DNA of 56,066 nucleotides from an uncultured Bacillaceae bacterium (GCA_937925695.1 CALAMD010000126.1:1-56066), one strand, 5' to 3'. Positions 8,021-17,075 are shown, numbered from the stretch's first letter. Translations and numbers: made by a program. Notes: generated from the sequence alone by a model not told the origin.

Positions 8021-8572
8021 ATGAAATTAACATTATCTGAGATTAATAAAATTGCCCATCGAAAGCTATTTTCCTTCGATGAAGAAGTAGACGTCTCAGA
8101 ACTTGAAACAATGAATAATGATATAAGAAAAATTGATCCTGTTCGCATCCAAGGAGAATGTTCTGTTAATGGTGATGAATATACGTTTACGCTAACGATG
8201 AGTGGCGTCATGATTTTACCTTGTGCACGTACATTAGAAGATGTTACTTATCCATTTGAAGTAAACACGGTTGAAATCTTCTCATCCTCTGAATTTTACG
8301 GTGAGGAAGAAGAAGAACAAGAAATTCATCCGGTAGTCGGTGAAGTGATTGACTTAAAACCGTGTATCATGGAAAATATTCTCTTAGCTGTTCCTTTTCG
8401 CGTATTTTCTGACCAAAAAGATCAGGATCATACTAAGTTTAGGGGAGAGGGTTGGCAGCTTACGTTGGAAGAAGAACTCGATGAAGCTAAAGCCAATCAA
8501 GATCAAGATCGAGCAATTGATCCCCGACTTAAAAAACTAGCGGCTTTACTTGATAAAGATCAAGATGAATAG
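8021..8572 (+). CDS. ylbN: YlbN/YceD (DUF177) family protein
   Basis: This 183-residue acidic protein belongs to the YceD/DUF177 family, almost always encoded directly upstream of rpmF. A link to 23S rRNA or large-subunit assembly has been reported for plant and E. coli homologues; the exact role in Firmicutes is unclear. Features seen are DPVRIQGECSVNGDEYTFTLTMSGVMILPCARTL-like core residues split over about 45-80, and the conserved VIDLKPCIMENILLAVPFR near 108-126. The ATG at 8021 follows TTGAGGTG; the ATG at 7994 lies next to the promoter -10 and is rejected. Confidence 0.9.
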   Translation: MKLTLSEINKIAHRKLFSFDEEVDVSELETMNNDIRKIDPVRIQGECSVNGDEYTFTLTMSGVMILPCARTLEDVTYPFEVNTVEIFSSSEFYGEEEEEQEIHPVVGEVIDLKPCIMENILLAVPFRVFSDQKDQDHTKFRGEGWQLTLEEELDEAKANQDQDRAIDPRLKKLAALLDKDQDE

Positions 8573-8608
8573 TCAATAGATTGTTGGCTTCTAAGGAGGT
8601 GTATGGAC

Positions 8609-8782
8609 ATGGCGGTACCAAAAAGAAAAACTTCTAAAAAGGTAAAAAGACAACGTCGTACCCATAAGAAATTGCACGTACCAGGAATGGTAGAGTGTAC
8701 AAATTGTGGTGAATTGACAAAACCTCATTATGTTTGTAAGTCTTGCGGACATTATGATGGCAAACAGGTTGTTAGCGAATAA
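8609..8782 (+). CDS. rpmF: 50S ribosomal protein L32
   Basis: L32 is a small basic protein of the large ribosomal subunit. The 57-residue sequence starts MAVPKRKTSKKVKRQRR and carries four cysteines in two pairs (CTNC and CKSC), so it is the zinc-binding (C+) form. A perfect AAGGAGGTG ribosome binding site lies about nine bases before the ATG. It follows ylbN by 36 bases, the usual pairing, and is closed by a terminator at 8794-8827. Confidence 0.98.
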   Translation: MAVPKRKTSKKVKRQRRTHKKLHVPGMVECTNCGELTKPHYVCKSCGHYDGKQVVSE

Positions 8783-8793
8783 TGATAATAAAA

Positions 8794-8827
8794 ACGGATC
8801 ACGATTAATCATGTGGTCTGTTTTTTT
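8794..8827 (+). terminator. terminator after rpmF
   Basis: ACGGATCAC (8794-8802) pairs with GTGGTCTGT (8813-8821), nine pairs with two G-T wobbles, and a run of T residues to 8827 follows. Confidence 0.85.
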
Positions 8828-8974
8828 ATGCTCATTATATCTAGCCCACCTCCATACATACTATGCTGGTAAAAATCTTAAATAAAGAATTGTTGCGGGC
8901 TACATATCAACAACAATAGTGTCTCCTTTAGCTGAAATCTTCAAAAAGAGTTATTCTATCATACCTATGAATTG

Positions 8975-8982
8975 CATACATT
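8975..8982 (+). promoter_or_regulatory. possible sigma-E -10 element for gerR
   Basis: CATACATT matches the sigma-E -10 consensus (CATACA-T) and lies about 30 bases before the gerR start. The -35 region is poor. gerR is a sigma-E target in B. subtilis, so the element is plausible but unproved. The rest of 8828-9000 holds nothing I can name. Confidence 0.3.
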
Positions 8983-9014
8983 GATAGCAAACGGATTTTG
9001 AAGGAGGTAGGTTG

Positions 9015-9494
9015 ATGAATACGACTAGGCAGGATGCGTGGACGAAAGATGAGGATATCTTACTAGCTGAAACTGTGCTTCGTTATATTAGAGAAGGGAA
9101 AACCCAACTCGAAGCATTTAAAGATGTTGCGGAAAAATTATCTCGAACATCAGCAGCTTGTGGTTTCCGCTGGAATGCCACCATTCGCAAAAAATATGAG
9201 AATGCGATTCGCTTTGCCAAAGAAGCCCGCAAGAAACAACATATGCCCCATGATGAGAAGAAAGAAAAAACTACTGTCGTCCCAGTCGATGATCCACTCG
9301 AAACTGCAATCTTACTATTAAAAAAAATGAAAGTGAATGCCAGCGATCATCAGGGACAATTAAAGGATGCTGCAACAGAAGAATTAGCTAAGTTAAGAAA
9401 AGAAAACAAAGAATTAAAAGCTATTTTATTGCGTTATGAAGAAGCGTGGAAAGAAATGGGCAAGTTATGGAAATGGATTAAAGATACGAATTAA
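9015..9494 (+). CDS. gerR: GerR/RsfA-family sporulation transcription factor
   Basis: This 159-residue protein belongs to the RsfA family. The N-terminal part (about 5-60, AWTKDEDILLAETVLRYI and SAACGFRWNATIRKKY) is a Myb/SANT-like DNA-binding domain. The C-terminal third (about 110-150) is a Leu/Glu/Lys-rich coiled coil. RsfA and GerR are the two B. subtilis members; its position after rpmF and near panE matches gerR (ylbO), a mother-cell regulator made under sigma-E that represses part of that regulon and affects coat genes. The ATG at 9015 is six bases after a perfect AAGGAGGT; a TTG at 9012 is less well spaced. Confidence 0.85.
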   Translation: MNTTRQDAWTKDEDILLAETVLRYIREGKTQLEAFKDVAEKLSRTSAACGFRWNATIRKKYENAIRFAKEARKKQHMPHDEKKEKTTVVPVDDPLETAILLLKKMKVNASDHQGQLKDAATEELAKLRKENKELKAILLRYEEAWKEMGKLWKWIKDTN

Positions 9495-9515
9495 ATTAAA
9501 CTAAAGTGCTTAGGG

Positions 9516-9547
9516 GCCATGAATAAATCGAGTTCATGGCTATTTTT
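9516..9547 (+). terminator. terminator after gerR
   Basis: GCCATGAA (9516-9523) pairs with TTCATGGC (9533-9540), followed by TATTTTTAT. Confidence 0.88.
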
Positions 9548-9623
9548 ATGCCCTGTTTTTAGCATAGATGAACATGTTACAGACAAAATGCGTGGTCACT
9601 ATCTATATTCAACAAAAAAGTTT

Positions 9624-9632
9624 TGTTATAAT
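9624..9632 (+). promoter_or_regulatory. extended -10 promoter for panE
   Basis: TGTTATAAT (TG-N-TATAAT) is a perfect extended -10. The -35 position has no good match. The predicted start site near 9640 leaves a very short leader containing the AAGGAG ribosome binding site of panE. Confidence 0.6.
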
Positions 9633-9660
9633 AAGAGAAAAAGGAGAATTTTGTCAACAT

Positions 9661-10533
9661 ATGAAGATTGGAATTATCGGTGGTGGAGCTATTGGCTTAC
9701 TGATGGGTAGTTATTTTGCTAAAAACCATCAAGTGACCATCTATGTTCGTAGACAAGAACAACATGATCAGTTAGCTAAGCGAGGAATAACCCGGGATCA
9801 TGTGACGATTAATCATATTCAAGTGAACATGATAGATCAGCTGCAACAGGAAGACTGTTATTTAATTTGTGTGAAACAACCACAACTTGATACAGTGATT
9901 GCTACCCTTGCATCAAGTTATAAACATATTCCTCTCATATTTTTACAAAATGGAATGAATCATATTGAAGCCATTCAAAGTTTACCAAATCCTTTATATG
10001 TCGGTGTTGTAGAACATGGTGCCTTGAGGAAAAGTGATCATCACATCATGCATACCGGCAAAGGGGTTATTCGAATTGCTAATTATCGTGGCGATCATGA
10101 TGAAATAATAAAGATAATTGAAGAAATGAATCAGCAAGCATTTCCGATTGAATATGCAGTTGATTGGTATGAATTGTTAGCGAAAAAACTGATGATTAAC
10201 GCTGTCATTAATCCATTAACAGCTCTATTTCAAGTTAAAAATCGTGCCATTGTCGACAATCCTCACATCTCTTCATTAGCTAAACGTCTCTGTCGTGAAA
10301 CGGCTAGGGTCCTTGGCTTAGATGAAAGAATGGAATGGGAACGAGTACAACAACTCGCTATGAAAACTGGTGAAAACACATCATCAATGTTAGCAGACTT
10401 ACAGCAAAACCGAGAAACGGAGCTTGAAGCCATTACAGGTTATCTACTAAAAAAGAGTAAAGGAGAGCTTCCATATACTTCTTTTGTTTATCACGGTGTG
10501 AAAGCATTAGAAGTCATACATGGAAAGAATTAG
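9661..10533 (+). CDS. panE: 2-dehydropantoate 2-reductase
   Basis: PanE reduces 2-dehydropantoate to pantoate with NADPH in pantothenate (coenzyme A precursor) synthesis. From the ATG at 9661 the 290-residue protein begins with the Rossmann motif MKIGIIGGGAIGLL. The catalytic lysine is Lys176 in AKKLMINAVINPLTALF, with Asn180 and Asn184 positioned as in the family. Upstream in-frame codons reach back to 9568, but that stretch includes the promoter and terminator region and has no family similarity, so 9661 is chosen. The ribosome binding site AAGGAG is rather far (about 14 bases). The YlbQ paralogue is at this position in B. subtilis. Confidence 0.92.
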   Translation: MKIGIIGGGAIGLLMGSYFAKNHQVTIYVRRQEQHDQLAKRGITRDHVTINHIQVNMIDQLQQEDCYLICVKQPQLDTVIATLASSYKHIPLIFLQNGMNHIEAIQSLPNPLYVGVVEHGALRKSDHHIMHTGKGVIRIANYRGDHDEIIKIIEEMNQQAFPIEYAVDWYELLAKKLMINAVINPLTALFQVKNRAIVDNPHISSLAKRLCRETARVLGLDERMEWERVQQLAMKTGENTSSMLADLQQNRETELEAITGYLLKKSKGELPYTSFVYHGVKALEVIHGKN

Positions 10534-10536
10534 TCT

Positions 10537-10917
10537 ATGGGTACAATATTAATTTTAATCATTGCATTTTTTACTACTTTTCCATTTTTAGCAACGTGGA
10601 TCATGCTATGGATAGGTAAAAAAGTTTATCCTGATCATAAATGGAAGGCAATTCATTTTTCAGTTAATTGGACAACGATTTTTTATCTCTTCGCTGTCAT
10701 GACGATGATGAAAATTATTTTTGATACATATTTAGTGAGTTTGTTTTTGGTCTTATTATTAATTATTCTTTCAATTATCATCGTTGTTCAATGGCGGTCA
10801 CGAATGGAAGTGCTGTTAACACGAGCATTAAAACAATTATGGCGTGTTTGTTTTTTACTGTCAGCATTTTTTTACGTTACTTTAGTGGTCATTGGCATTA
10901 TTAAAGAAATGATTTAA
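10537..10917 (+). CDS. DUF3397 family membrane protein
   Basis: This 126-residue hydrophobic protein has four predicted membrane segments (about 3-26, 42-62, 66-86, 100-122). It resembles DUF3397, a small Bacillaceae family usually found next to panE and bshC. The start ATG is three bases after the panE stop, with only a weak GGAAAG as ribosome binding site, suggesting translational coupling to panE. No function is known to me. Confidence 0.75.
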   Translation: MGTILILIIAFFTTFPFLATWIMLWIGKKVYPDHKWKAIHFSVNWTTIFYLFAVMTMMKIIFDTYLVSLFLVLLLIILSIIIVVQWRSRMEVLLTRALKQLWRVCFLLSAFFYVTLVVIGIIKEMI

Positions 10918-11003
10918 GTGCTTATGAAACAGATTCCATGAAATAGACAAGATAATTATGTACAATACGAGATGGAGATTATTAATAAAGGAGTTTATTA
11001 TAT

Positions 11004-12623
11004 ATGCGCATTGACCCCATTCAATTAGAAAACAAACACCGTTTAATTATCGATTATCGTCATCACGCTAAACGTTTAATGCCGTATTATGATTATTTAC
11101 CTTTTGACAATAATGAACATCGGGTCAATGATTTACATAATCGTACGTTTCAACGAACCCAATTAGCCGATGTACTCATTGATATGAATAAACAATGGGA
11201 CGCACCAAGTCCTACGATGGAAAATATTAATCGTTTAAAAGAGAAAGATAGTGTAGTCGTCATTGGTGGTCAACAGGCCGGCTTATTAACAGGTCCTTTA
11301 TATACTTTTAATAAAATTATCTCAATTATTCAATATGCTAAAAAACAAGAAGAAAAATTACAAATTCCTGTGATCCCTGTTTTTTGGGTAGCAGGGGAAG
11401 ACCACGATTTTGCTGAAATTAATCATATTTTTCTACCAAATAATAAATTGATCAAGAAAATGACGATACCGCAGCAAGTTTACGGTAAATATACCGTTTC
11501 AGATATCGATATTGACCAAGGACAGGCCAAAGGTTGGATTGAATCTGTCTTTAAACAGTTAGAGGAAACGGAATACACGAAAGATTTATATACGCTTGTT
11601 AACAATTGCCTAGAAAAATCCGAAACATATGTGGACTTTTTTGCCCGCTTAATTTATGAACTTTTTCCCGAAACTGGAATCGTTTTAATGGATTCGTCTG
11701 ATCATCGTATCCGTGAGCTTGAGGGGGAATATTTTTGTCAACTCATTGAAAAACAACCATTGATTGCCCAGCATGTTTATGAGACTAAGCAAGCATTAAG
11801 AGCAATGGGTTATGACTTGTCCATTGATGTGTCTGAAAATGATGGTCATCTCTTTTATCATCTTGATGGTGAACGAATTTTACTGGTGAAAAATGAAGAA
11901 GATCAATGGATCGGGAAACAAGAGGAAGTTATTTTTTCCACAGAAGAATTATTAGCGATTGCAAAACAAAATCCTTCGTTACTTAGCAATAATGTAATAA
12001 CGAGACCGTTAATGCAGGAATTCCTATTTCCAACGTTAGCGTTCATTGGTGGGGATGGGGAAATTAGTTATTGGTCAGTGTTGAAACAAGCGTTCCATGT
12101 GATGGGATTAAAAATGCCACCGGTTATTCCTCGACTATCTTTTACCTATGTAAATCAACGTACACATAAATTGCTAGCAAAATATCATTTGAAACCTGAA
12201 GAGGTCATGCAATATGGCGTTGAGCCCTTTAAAGCAAATTGGTTGGCAACAAAGCAAGAACCACCGATTGAAGAAGTCGTTGATCACTTAAAAGAAGTGA
12301 TAGACGAGGCCCATGAGCCCCTTAGAAATATTGCTAATGAACTGCGAGCAGATCTAGGTGCATTGGCGAAGAAGAATCTAGCTTATATTTATCGTGAAAT
12401 TGACTTTTTAAAAATGCGTATGTTGGATTCAATTGAACAAAAGTATGCCCAAGAGATAAATGAATTTGATTTAATCAATCATACCTTACTTCCTCAGGGA
12501 TCCTTACAAGAACGGGTATGGAATCCGATTTATTTAATAAACGAAAATGGTTGTCATTTTATTGAAAAGCTAATGACAATGGAATGTTCATTTGAACAAG
12601 AACATTATCTAGTCTTTATTTAA
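11004..12623 (+). CDS. bshC: bacillithiol biosynthesis cysteine-adding enzyme BshC
   Basis: BshC catalyses the last step of bacillithiol synthesis, adding cysteine to glucosaminyl-malate. The 539-residue length is standard. Family sequences are visible: VVIGGQQAGLLTGPLYTFNKI near 92-112 and VFWVAGEDHDFAEINH near 130-146 in the nucleotide-binding core, plus a long C-terminal coiled coil (about 425-495). The ATG follows AAAGGAG. Its presence shows that the host makes bacillithiol as its low-molecular-weight thiol, a Firmicute trait. It is closed by a terminator at 12713-12763, separate from the dcw cluster. Confidence 0.95.
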   Translation: MRIDPIQLENKHRLIIDYRHHAKRLMPYYDYLPFDNNEHRVNDLHNRTFQRTQLADVLIDMNKQWDAPSPTMENINRLKEKDSVVVIGGQQAGLLTGPLYTFNKIISIIQYAKKQEEKLQIPVIPVFWVAGEDHDFAEINHIFLPNNKLIKKMTIPQQVYGKYTVSDIDIDQGQAKGWIESVFKQLEETEYTKDLYTLVNNCLEKSETYVDFFARLIYELFPETGIVLMDSSDHRIRELEGEYFCQLIEKQPLIAQHVYETKQALRAMGYDLSIDVSENDGHLFYHLDGERILLVKNEEDQWIGKQEEVIFSTEELLAIAKQNPSLLSNNVITRPLMQEFLFPTLAFIGGDGEISYWSVLKQAFHVMGLKMPPVIPRLSFTYVNQRTHKLLAKYHLKPEEVMQYGVEPFKANWLATKQEPPIEEVVDHLKEVIDEAHEPLRNIANELRADLGALAKKNLAYIYREIDFLKMRMLDSIEQKYAQEINEFDLINHTLLPQGSLQERVWNPIYLINENGCHFIEKLMTMECSFEQEHYLVFI

Positions 12624-12712
12624 AACCTAATAAGTAGGGAGAATTCCCACCACCTTTTACCACTTAAGGAAATGAAACGCTAATTTGCTATCGAATGAAG
12701 AGAAATTTCATT

Positions 12713-12763
12713 AAAAAAAGAGGGTAACAAGTTGATGTCACAGGCTTGTTAACCTCTTTTTTT
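12713..12763 (+). terminator. terminator after bshC
   Basis: A long stem joins AAAAAAAGAGG-G-TAACAAG (12713-12731) and CTTGTTA-A-CCTCTTTTTTT (12745-12763), with a 13-base loop and T-run. It separates bshC from the mraZ promoter. Confidence 0.9.
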
Positions 12764-12804
12764 ATTTGAGTTTTAGACCATTCGATAGCTATTTTTATGC
12801 TTGT

Positions 12805-12833
12805 TTGCAAGTATTCGGTGAAAAATATATAAA
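12805..12833 (+). promoter_or_regulatory. candidate promoter of the mraZ operon
   Basis: TTGCAA at 12805-12810, a 17-base spacer and TATAAA at 12828-12833 form a reasonable sigma-A promoter. The predicted start site (about 12840) lies just upstream of the GTGG repeats bound by MraZ in other bacteria. Confidence 0.55.
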
Positions 12834-12858
12834 TTTTATCAATTTTTTCGAAAAAGGT

Positions 12859-12905
12859 GTGGTGAAAAGTGGGTGATTGTGGTAGTATAAAAGGTGAAAG
12901 TGGGG
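12859..12905 (+). promoter_or_regulatory. MraZ-box operator (phased GTGG repeats)
   Basis: GTGG occurs at 12859, 12869 and 12879, exactly ten bases apart, and again as GTGGGG at 12900, two helical turns further. Such helically phased repeats upstream of mraZ are the known MraZ binding pattern. They lie between the predicted promoter and the mraZ start, so MraZ bound here would block the transcription of its own operon. Confidence 0.75.
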
Positions 12906-12913
12906 CGGACTCT

Positions 12914-13345
12914 ATGTTTATGGGTGAATTTCAACATAATATAGATACAAAAGGCAGAATAATTGTCCCGGCAAAGTTTCGTGAGGGACTTGGTGAGCGT
13001 TTTGTCGTCACTCGTGGCCTTGATCAATGTCTATTTGTTTACCCAATGGATGCATGGGAAATATTGGAGGAAAAATTAAAAAAACTCCCATTAACAAAGA
13101 AGGACGCTAGAGCTTTCACCCGTTTTTTCTTTTCTGGTGCAGTGGAATGTGAAGTTGATAAACAGGGTAGAATAAACATTCCTCAACCATTAAGAAATTA
13201 TGCCCAATTAGAAAAGGAAAGTGTCATTATTGGTGTATCAGATCGAATAGAAATTTGGTCACAAGCAATTTGGCAAGATTACTTTACTCAATCAGAAGAG
13301 TCATTTGCCGAAATCGCAGAAAATTTAATGGATTTTGATATATAA
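12914..13345 (+). CDS. mraZ: transcriptional regulator MraZ
   Basis: MraZ is a DNA-binding ring-forming protein that represses its own dcw operon. The 143-residue protein contains two SpoVT/AbrB-like swapped-hairpin domains (about 5-47 and 76-119), each with the DxxGR signature (DTKGRIIVPAKFR and DKQGRINIPQPLR). The ATG at 12914 gives the conserved N-terminus MFMGEFQHNIDTKGR; starts further upstream would place the operator repeats inside the gene. rsmH starts 33 bases after its stop. Confidence 0.96.
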   Translation: MFMGEFQHNIDTKGRIIVPAKFREGLGERFVVTRGLDQCLFVYPMDAWEILEEKLKKLPLTKKDARAFTRFFFSGAVECEVDKQGRINIPQPLRNYAQLEKESVIIGVSDRIEIWSQAIWQDYFTQSEESFAEIAENLMDFDI

Positions 13346-13377
13346 CAATTATGCTTCTAGAAAAAGTAGGTGACGAA

Positions 13378-14358
13378 TTGTTTAAGCATGACACTGTTTT
13401 GAAACAAGAAGCAGTTAATGGATTACAAGTTAAGCCTGATGGCACATACATAGATTGTACTGTTGGCGGTGGCGGACACGCTGAAATGATTTTAACAAAA
13501 CTGAACAATGAAGGAAAATTGATCGCTTTTGACCAAGACAGTCAAGCTTTGGCTGCCGCCCAAAAGAGATTACAAGCTTTTGAAAAACAAACGGTGTTTA
13601 TTCATGCTAACTTTAAATATCTCAAGCAAGAAGTCGAAGCAAGAGGGATTGATCCTATAGACGGGATTCTGTTTGACCTTGGTGTATCTTCCCCTCAGTT
13701 AGATCAAAAAGAGCGAGGATTTAGTTATCGTTATGACGCAAAGTTAGATATGCGCATGGATCGAACCCAATCATTAACAGCTACCAACATAGTCAATGAA
13801 TGGTCTTATGGCGACTTAGTAAGAATTTTCTTTCACTATGGTGAAGAAAAATTCTCCAAACAAATAGCGAGAAAAATTGTCCATGAGCGAGAAAAACAAC
13901 CAATTGAAACAACCTTTCAGTTAGTAGAACTGATCAAAGAAGCTATACCTGCCCCTGCGCGCAGAACTGGTGGACATCCAGCAAGGCGAATATTCCAAGC
14001 ATTGCGTATCGCAGTCAATGATGAGTTAAATGTATTGAATAAAGCCCTACATCAAGCTGCTGAAGTCATTTCAATTGGTGGTAGAATTGCTGTTATTACT
14101 TTTCATTCCTTAGAAGATCGTTTGTGTAAACAAGCTTTTCGTAAATGGTCAACAGATAAAGAAGTACCGAGAAATCTCCCGATCATCCCCGAAGGTTTTA
14201 CAGCACCTTTTAAACTAATAACGCGCAAACCTATCGTTGCGAAGGAAGAGGAATTAACAAATAATCGACGCGCTCGTTCTGCTAAACTACGAATAGTAGA
14301 AAAAGTGTCGGCGTGGGATAAAGAGTTTACGTATAAAGAAGGGTGGAAACGATCATGA
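13378..14358 (+). CDS. rsmH: 16S rRNA m4C1402 methyltransferase RsmH
   Basis: RsmH (MraW) methylates N4 of C1402 in the 16S rRNA decoding centre. I choose the TTG at 13378: it gives MFKHDTVLKQEAV, the conserved family N-terminus, and GTAGGTG lies about seven bases upstream. The ATG at 13351 would add nine unusual residues. The SAM motif DCTVGGGGHAE is at about 25-35, and FDLGVSSPQLD, GRIAVITFHSLEDR and RRARSAKLR follow. 326 residues, normal length. It overlaps ftsL by ATGA. Confidence 0.95.
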   Translation: MFKHDTVLKQEAVNGLQVKPDGTYIDCTVGGGGHAEMILTKLNNEGKLIAFDQDSQALAAAQKRLQAFEKQTVFIHANFKYLKQEVEARGIDPIDGILFDLGVSSPQLDQKERGFSYRYDAKLDMRMDRTQSLTATNIVNEWSYGDLVRIFFHYGEEKFSKQIARKIVHEREKQPIETTFQLVELIKEAIPAPARRTGGHPARRIFQALRIAVNDELNVLNKALHQAAEVISIGGRIAVITFHSLEDRLCKQAFRKWSTDKEVPRNLPIIPEGFTAPFKLITRKPIVAKEEELTNNRRARSAKLRIVEKVSAWDKEFTYKEGWKRS

Positions 14359-14741
14359 ACACAAATCATGCCAGAAAATGGGATTATGCCTCAACGGTTA
14401 CGAGAGCACAACCGAAACGACAAGTATATGTTAAGAAAGTACATAAACAAGGCTGGATTACAAAAGGAGAAAAAATTCTCTATTTAATTGTTGGGATATG
14501 CTTAATTATGGCCTGCTATTTTATTGTTTCATATGCATCAGCTAATGATACCTTGAATCGAGAATTGCAATCTTTAGAAAATGAAATTCAAGAACAAGAA
14601 ATGATTAATGAAACATTAGTATATAAGAGAGCAGAGCTCATTGATCCGGCAAGAATTATTGAAATAGCCAAAGAAAATGGTTTGAAAATCCAAGATGCTG
14701 AATTGAAACAAGTACAAGCATATCATGATAGCGGAAATTAA
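14355..14741 (+). CDS. ftsL: cell division protein FtsL
   Basis: FtsL is a small bitopic divisome protein that joins DivIC and DivIB and activates septal wall synthesis. The 128-residue protein has a basic cytoplasmic N-terminus, one transmembrane segment (about 40-60) and an extracellular leucine-rich coiled coil (about 64-105). The ATG at 14355 overlaps the rsmH stop (ATGA), with GGTGG as ribosome binding site; a GTG at 14343 is less likely. Position between rsmH and the class B PBP is the rule. Confidence 0.9.
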   Translation: MNTNHARKWDYASTVTRAQPKRQVYVKKVHKQGWITKGEKILYLIVGICLIMACYFIVSYASANDTLNRELQSLENEIQEQEMINETLVYKRAELIDPARIIEIAKENGLKIQDAELKQVQAYHDSGN

Positions 14742-14756
14742 ATGGAGTGGTTGACA

Positions 14757-16994
14757 ATGAAAAGAAATAAAAGTACCCACTTCATGGCAGGCGTATTAAT
14801 GTTTCTTTTTATTGCTGTGTTCTTAGTTATATTAGGACGTTTTATGTATATTCAAGCTTCCGGCAGTGTTCATGGAGTTTCATTAGAGGAATGGGCAAAA
14901 GAAAAACGTAACTCAACTTATTATTTAGAATCTGAACGAGGAAGAATATTAGATACGAACGGCATGGTTTTGGCATATGACCGGGCGACTTTCCGGTTAT
15001 ATGCTATTGTGGATGAAACGTATTCAGCAACGGCAAAAGAGCCTTTGCATGTAACAGATCCGAAAAAGACAGCTCAAGCCCTTGCGCCTATTTTGGAAGA
15101 AGATGAAAGCTTTATCTTAGAACGACTAGAACGAGGGATAGCCGAAGGGAGATTCCAGGTCGAGTTTGGAAAAGCTGGTAGACATTTATCCCAATCTGTC
15201 CGTGATGAAATAGATGCGTTAGATTTACCAGGGATTAATTTTATTAAAGAACCTATCCGACATTATCCGAACGGCGTATTTGCATCCCATATTATTGGCT
15301 TTGCAAGGCAACAAGAAGATAGTGAACAAAACACCCATGAAATTGTAGGTGTTACCGGTATTGAACGGGAAATGAATGAGCTCCTCCAAGGAGAAGATGG
15401 ATATGTTTCTTACCAACGGGATTTTTATAATAAAAAATTATTAGATCCGGATGAGGTTGTCAAAAAACCGATCGATGGTCATGATGTATATTTAACCATT
15501 GATCAAAAGGTACAAACTTTGTTAGAAGATGTTATGACAGATGTTGAGCTGGCCTATCAACCGGAACGGATTACAGCGATTGTCTTGAATGCAAAAACAG
15601 GGGAAGTTATCGCAATGAGTAACCGGCCTAGCTATGACCCAAATAATCCGGAAGATGTGCAAAACTGGTATAACGACGTAATATCTACACCTTTTGAACC
15701 TGGCTCAACGGTAAAAATGTTTACCTGGGCAGCGGCGATAGATGCAGGGGTATATAATGGCAATGAAACGTTTAAGTCAGGGACCTATGTGGCGAATGAA
15801 AGAATTGAACCAATCCATGATCATAATCGAGGACGTGGTTGGGGGGCGATTACTTTTGATGAAGGTTTTCAGCGGTCATCAAACGTAGCAGCTTCTAAAC
15901 TTGTGTGGGAAAAGATGGGTCCTGACGTCTTTTTAGAGTATTTGAAGAAATTTCATTTTGATCAAAAAACAAACATTGACTTACCTGGTGAGGTGCCTGG
16001 ACAAATACTATATAATTGGCCTTCTGAAAAATTAAGAACAGCATTTGGTCAGGGGAGTACGGTAACACCGATTCAACAAGTCAAGGCAGCTACAGCGATT
16101 GCCAATGAAGGAAAGATGCTGCAACCTTATGTTATTAAAAAAATAGTTCATCCTGATACGGGGGAAGTAATTGTAGAAAATACGCCGACAGTTGTTAGTG
16201 AACCGATTAATAAAGAGACAGCTAGTAAGGTATTAGAATTGTTGGATTCAGTTGTCAATGGTAAAAATGGCACAGGTCGTATTTATCAACTTGAAGATTA
16301 CTCAGTAATTGGAAAAACCGGTACAGCTGAGATCCCTAATCCTCATGGTGCAGGCTATTTAAGTGGACATGGTAATAATATTTATTCATTTTTAGGAATG
16401 GCGCCAAAGGATGATCCAGAATTAATAATGTATGTTGCCGTAAACCAACCGAAATTATCATATCAAGAATCTGGTTCAATGACTGTTGCCCATATTTTTA
16501 ACAATGTGATGGAAAATAGTTTACACTACTTAAACATCGAGCCTGATCAGGCAGAAGTTGAACCAATCAAACCAGTCACTATCCCTGCTCTGATCGGGGA
16601 AGATACGAAACAAGTTAAGGAAACATTACAACAAATAGATATAAAGGTCACCCTAATCGGGGACGGAGAAAAAATTGTAGCTGCCAGTGCTCATGAAGGT
16701 GCGAACATGTTGCCAAATGACCATCTCATATTGTTAACAGACGAACCAAAAATGCCAAACATTAAGGGTTGGTCATTAAGAGAAGTTATCAAATTGGCTG
16801 ATCTCCTAGATTTACAACTAGAATTTCTCGGTAGTGGATATGTCACACAACAGAGCATCCAAGTAGATACTCCGCTAAAACAGGGCGATTATCTAGGTAT
16901 TGAATTATCTGCTCCTTCACTATTAGAAAATGATCAGGAGGAAAATGACACTGATCATTCTACTAATGAAGATGAGCTTGAAGCAGACGAATAA
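14757..16994 (+). CDS. pbpB: penicillin-binding protein 2B, septal transpeptidase
   Basis: Pbp2B is the essential class B transpeptidase of the division septum. The 745-residue protein has an N-terminal membrane anchor (about 8-30), a PBP dimerisation domain (about 55-230), the transpeptidase domain (about 265-590) and two C-terminal PASTA domains (about 610-730). Active-site motifs are STVK with nucleophile Ser317, SSN, and KTG in GKTGTAE. The tail is acidic. The ATG at 14757 follows GGAGTGG by six bases; the ATG at 14742 overlaps that site. Confidence 0.95.
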   Translation: MKRNKSTHFMAGVLMFLFIAVFLVILGRFMYIQASGSVHGVSLEEWAKEKRNSTYYLESERGRILDTNGMVLAYDRATFRLYAIVDETYSATAKEPLHVTDPKKTAQALAPILEEDESFILERLERGIAEGRFQVEFGKAGRHLSQSVRDEIDALDLPGINFIKEPIRHYPNGVFASHIIGFARQQEDSEQNTHEIVGVTGIEREMNELLQGEDGYVSYQRDFYNKKLLDPDEVVKKPIDGHDVYLTIDQKVQTLLEDVMTDVELAYQPERITAIVLNAKTGEVIAMSNRPSYDPNNPEDVQNWYNDVISTPFEPGSTVKMFTWAAAIDAGVYNGNETFKSGTYVANERIEPIHDHNRGRGWGAITFDEGFQRSSNVAASKLVWEKMGPDVFLEYLKKFHFDQKTNIDLPGEVPGQILYNWPSEKLRTAFGQGSTVTPIQQVKAATAIANEGKMLQPYVIKKIVHPDTGEVIVENTPTVVSEPINKETASKVLELLDSVVNGKNGTGRIYQLEDYSVIGKTGTAEIPNPHGAGYLSGHGNNIYSFLGMAPKDDPELIMYVAVNQPKLSYQESGSMTVAHIFNNVMENSLHYLNIEPDQAEVEPIKPVTIPALIGEDTKQVKETLQQIDIKVTLIGDGEKIVAASAHEGANMLPNDHLILLTDEPKMPNIKGWSLREVIKLADLLDLQLEFLGSGYVTQQSIQVDTPLKQGDYLGIELSAPSLLENDQEENDTDHSTNEDELEADE

Positions 16995-17039
16995 CATGTT
17001 TACTCATTTTTTAGACAGTGTTCTATTCATTTTTTTAAC

Positions 17040-17075
17040 TCATATATTTGATACAAGCCTACCTTATAAAGGAGA
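17040..17075 (+). promoter_or_regulatory. possible sigma-E promoter of spoVD
   Basis: TCATATA at 17040-17046 resembles the sigma-E -35, and CTTATAAA about 15 bases downstream weakly resembles the -10. The 87-base gap before spoVD is where B. subtilis has a sigma-E promoter. The -10 match is poor, so this is tentative. Confidence 0.25.

Noticed and set aside
9519..9710. 63-codon frame before panE
   Set aside because: It overlaps the gerR terminator, the panE promoter and the panE start in another frame.
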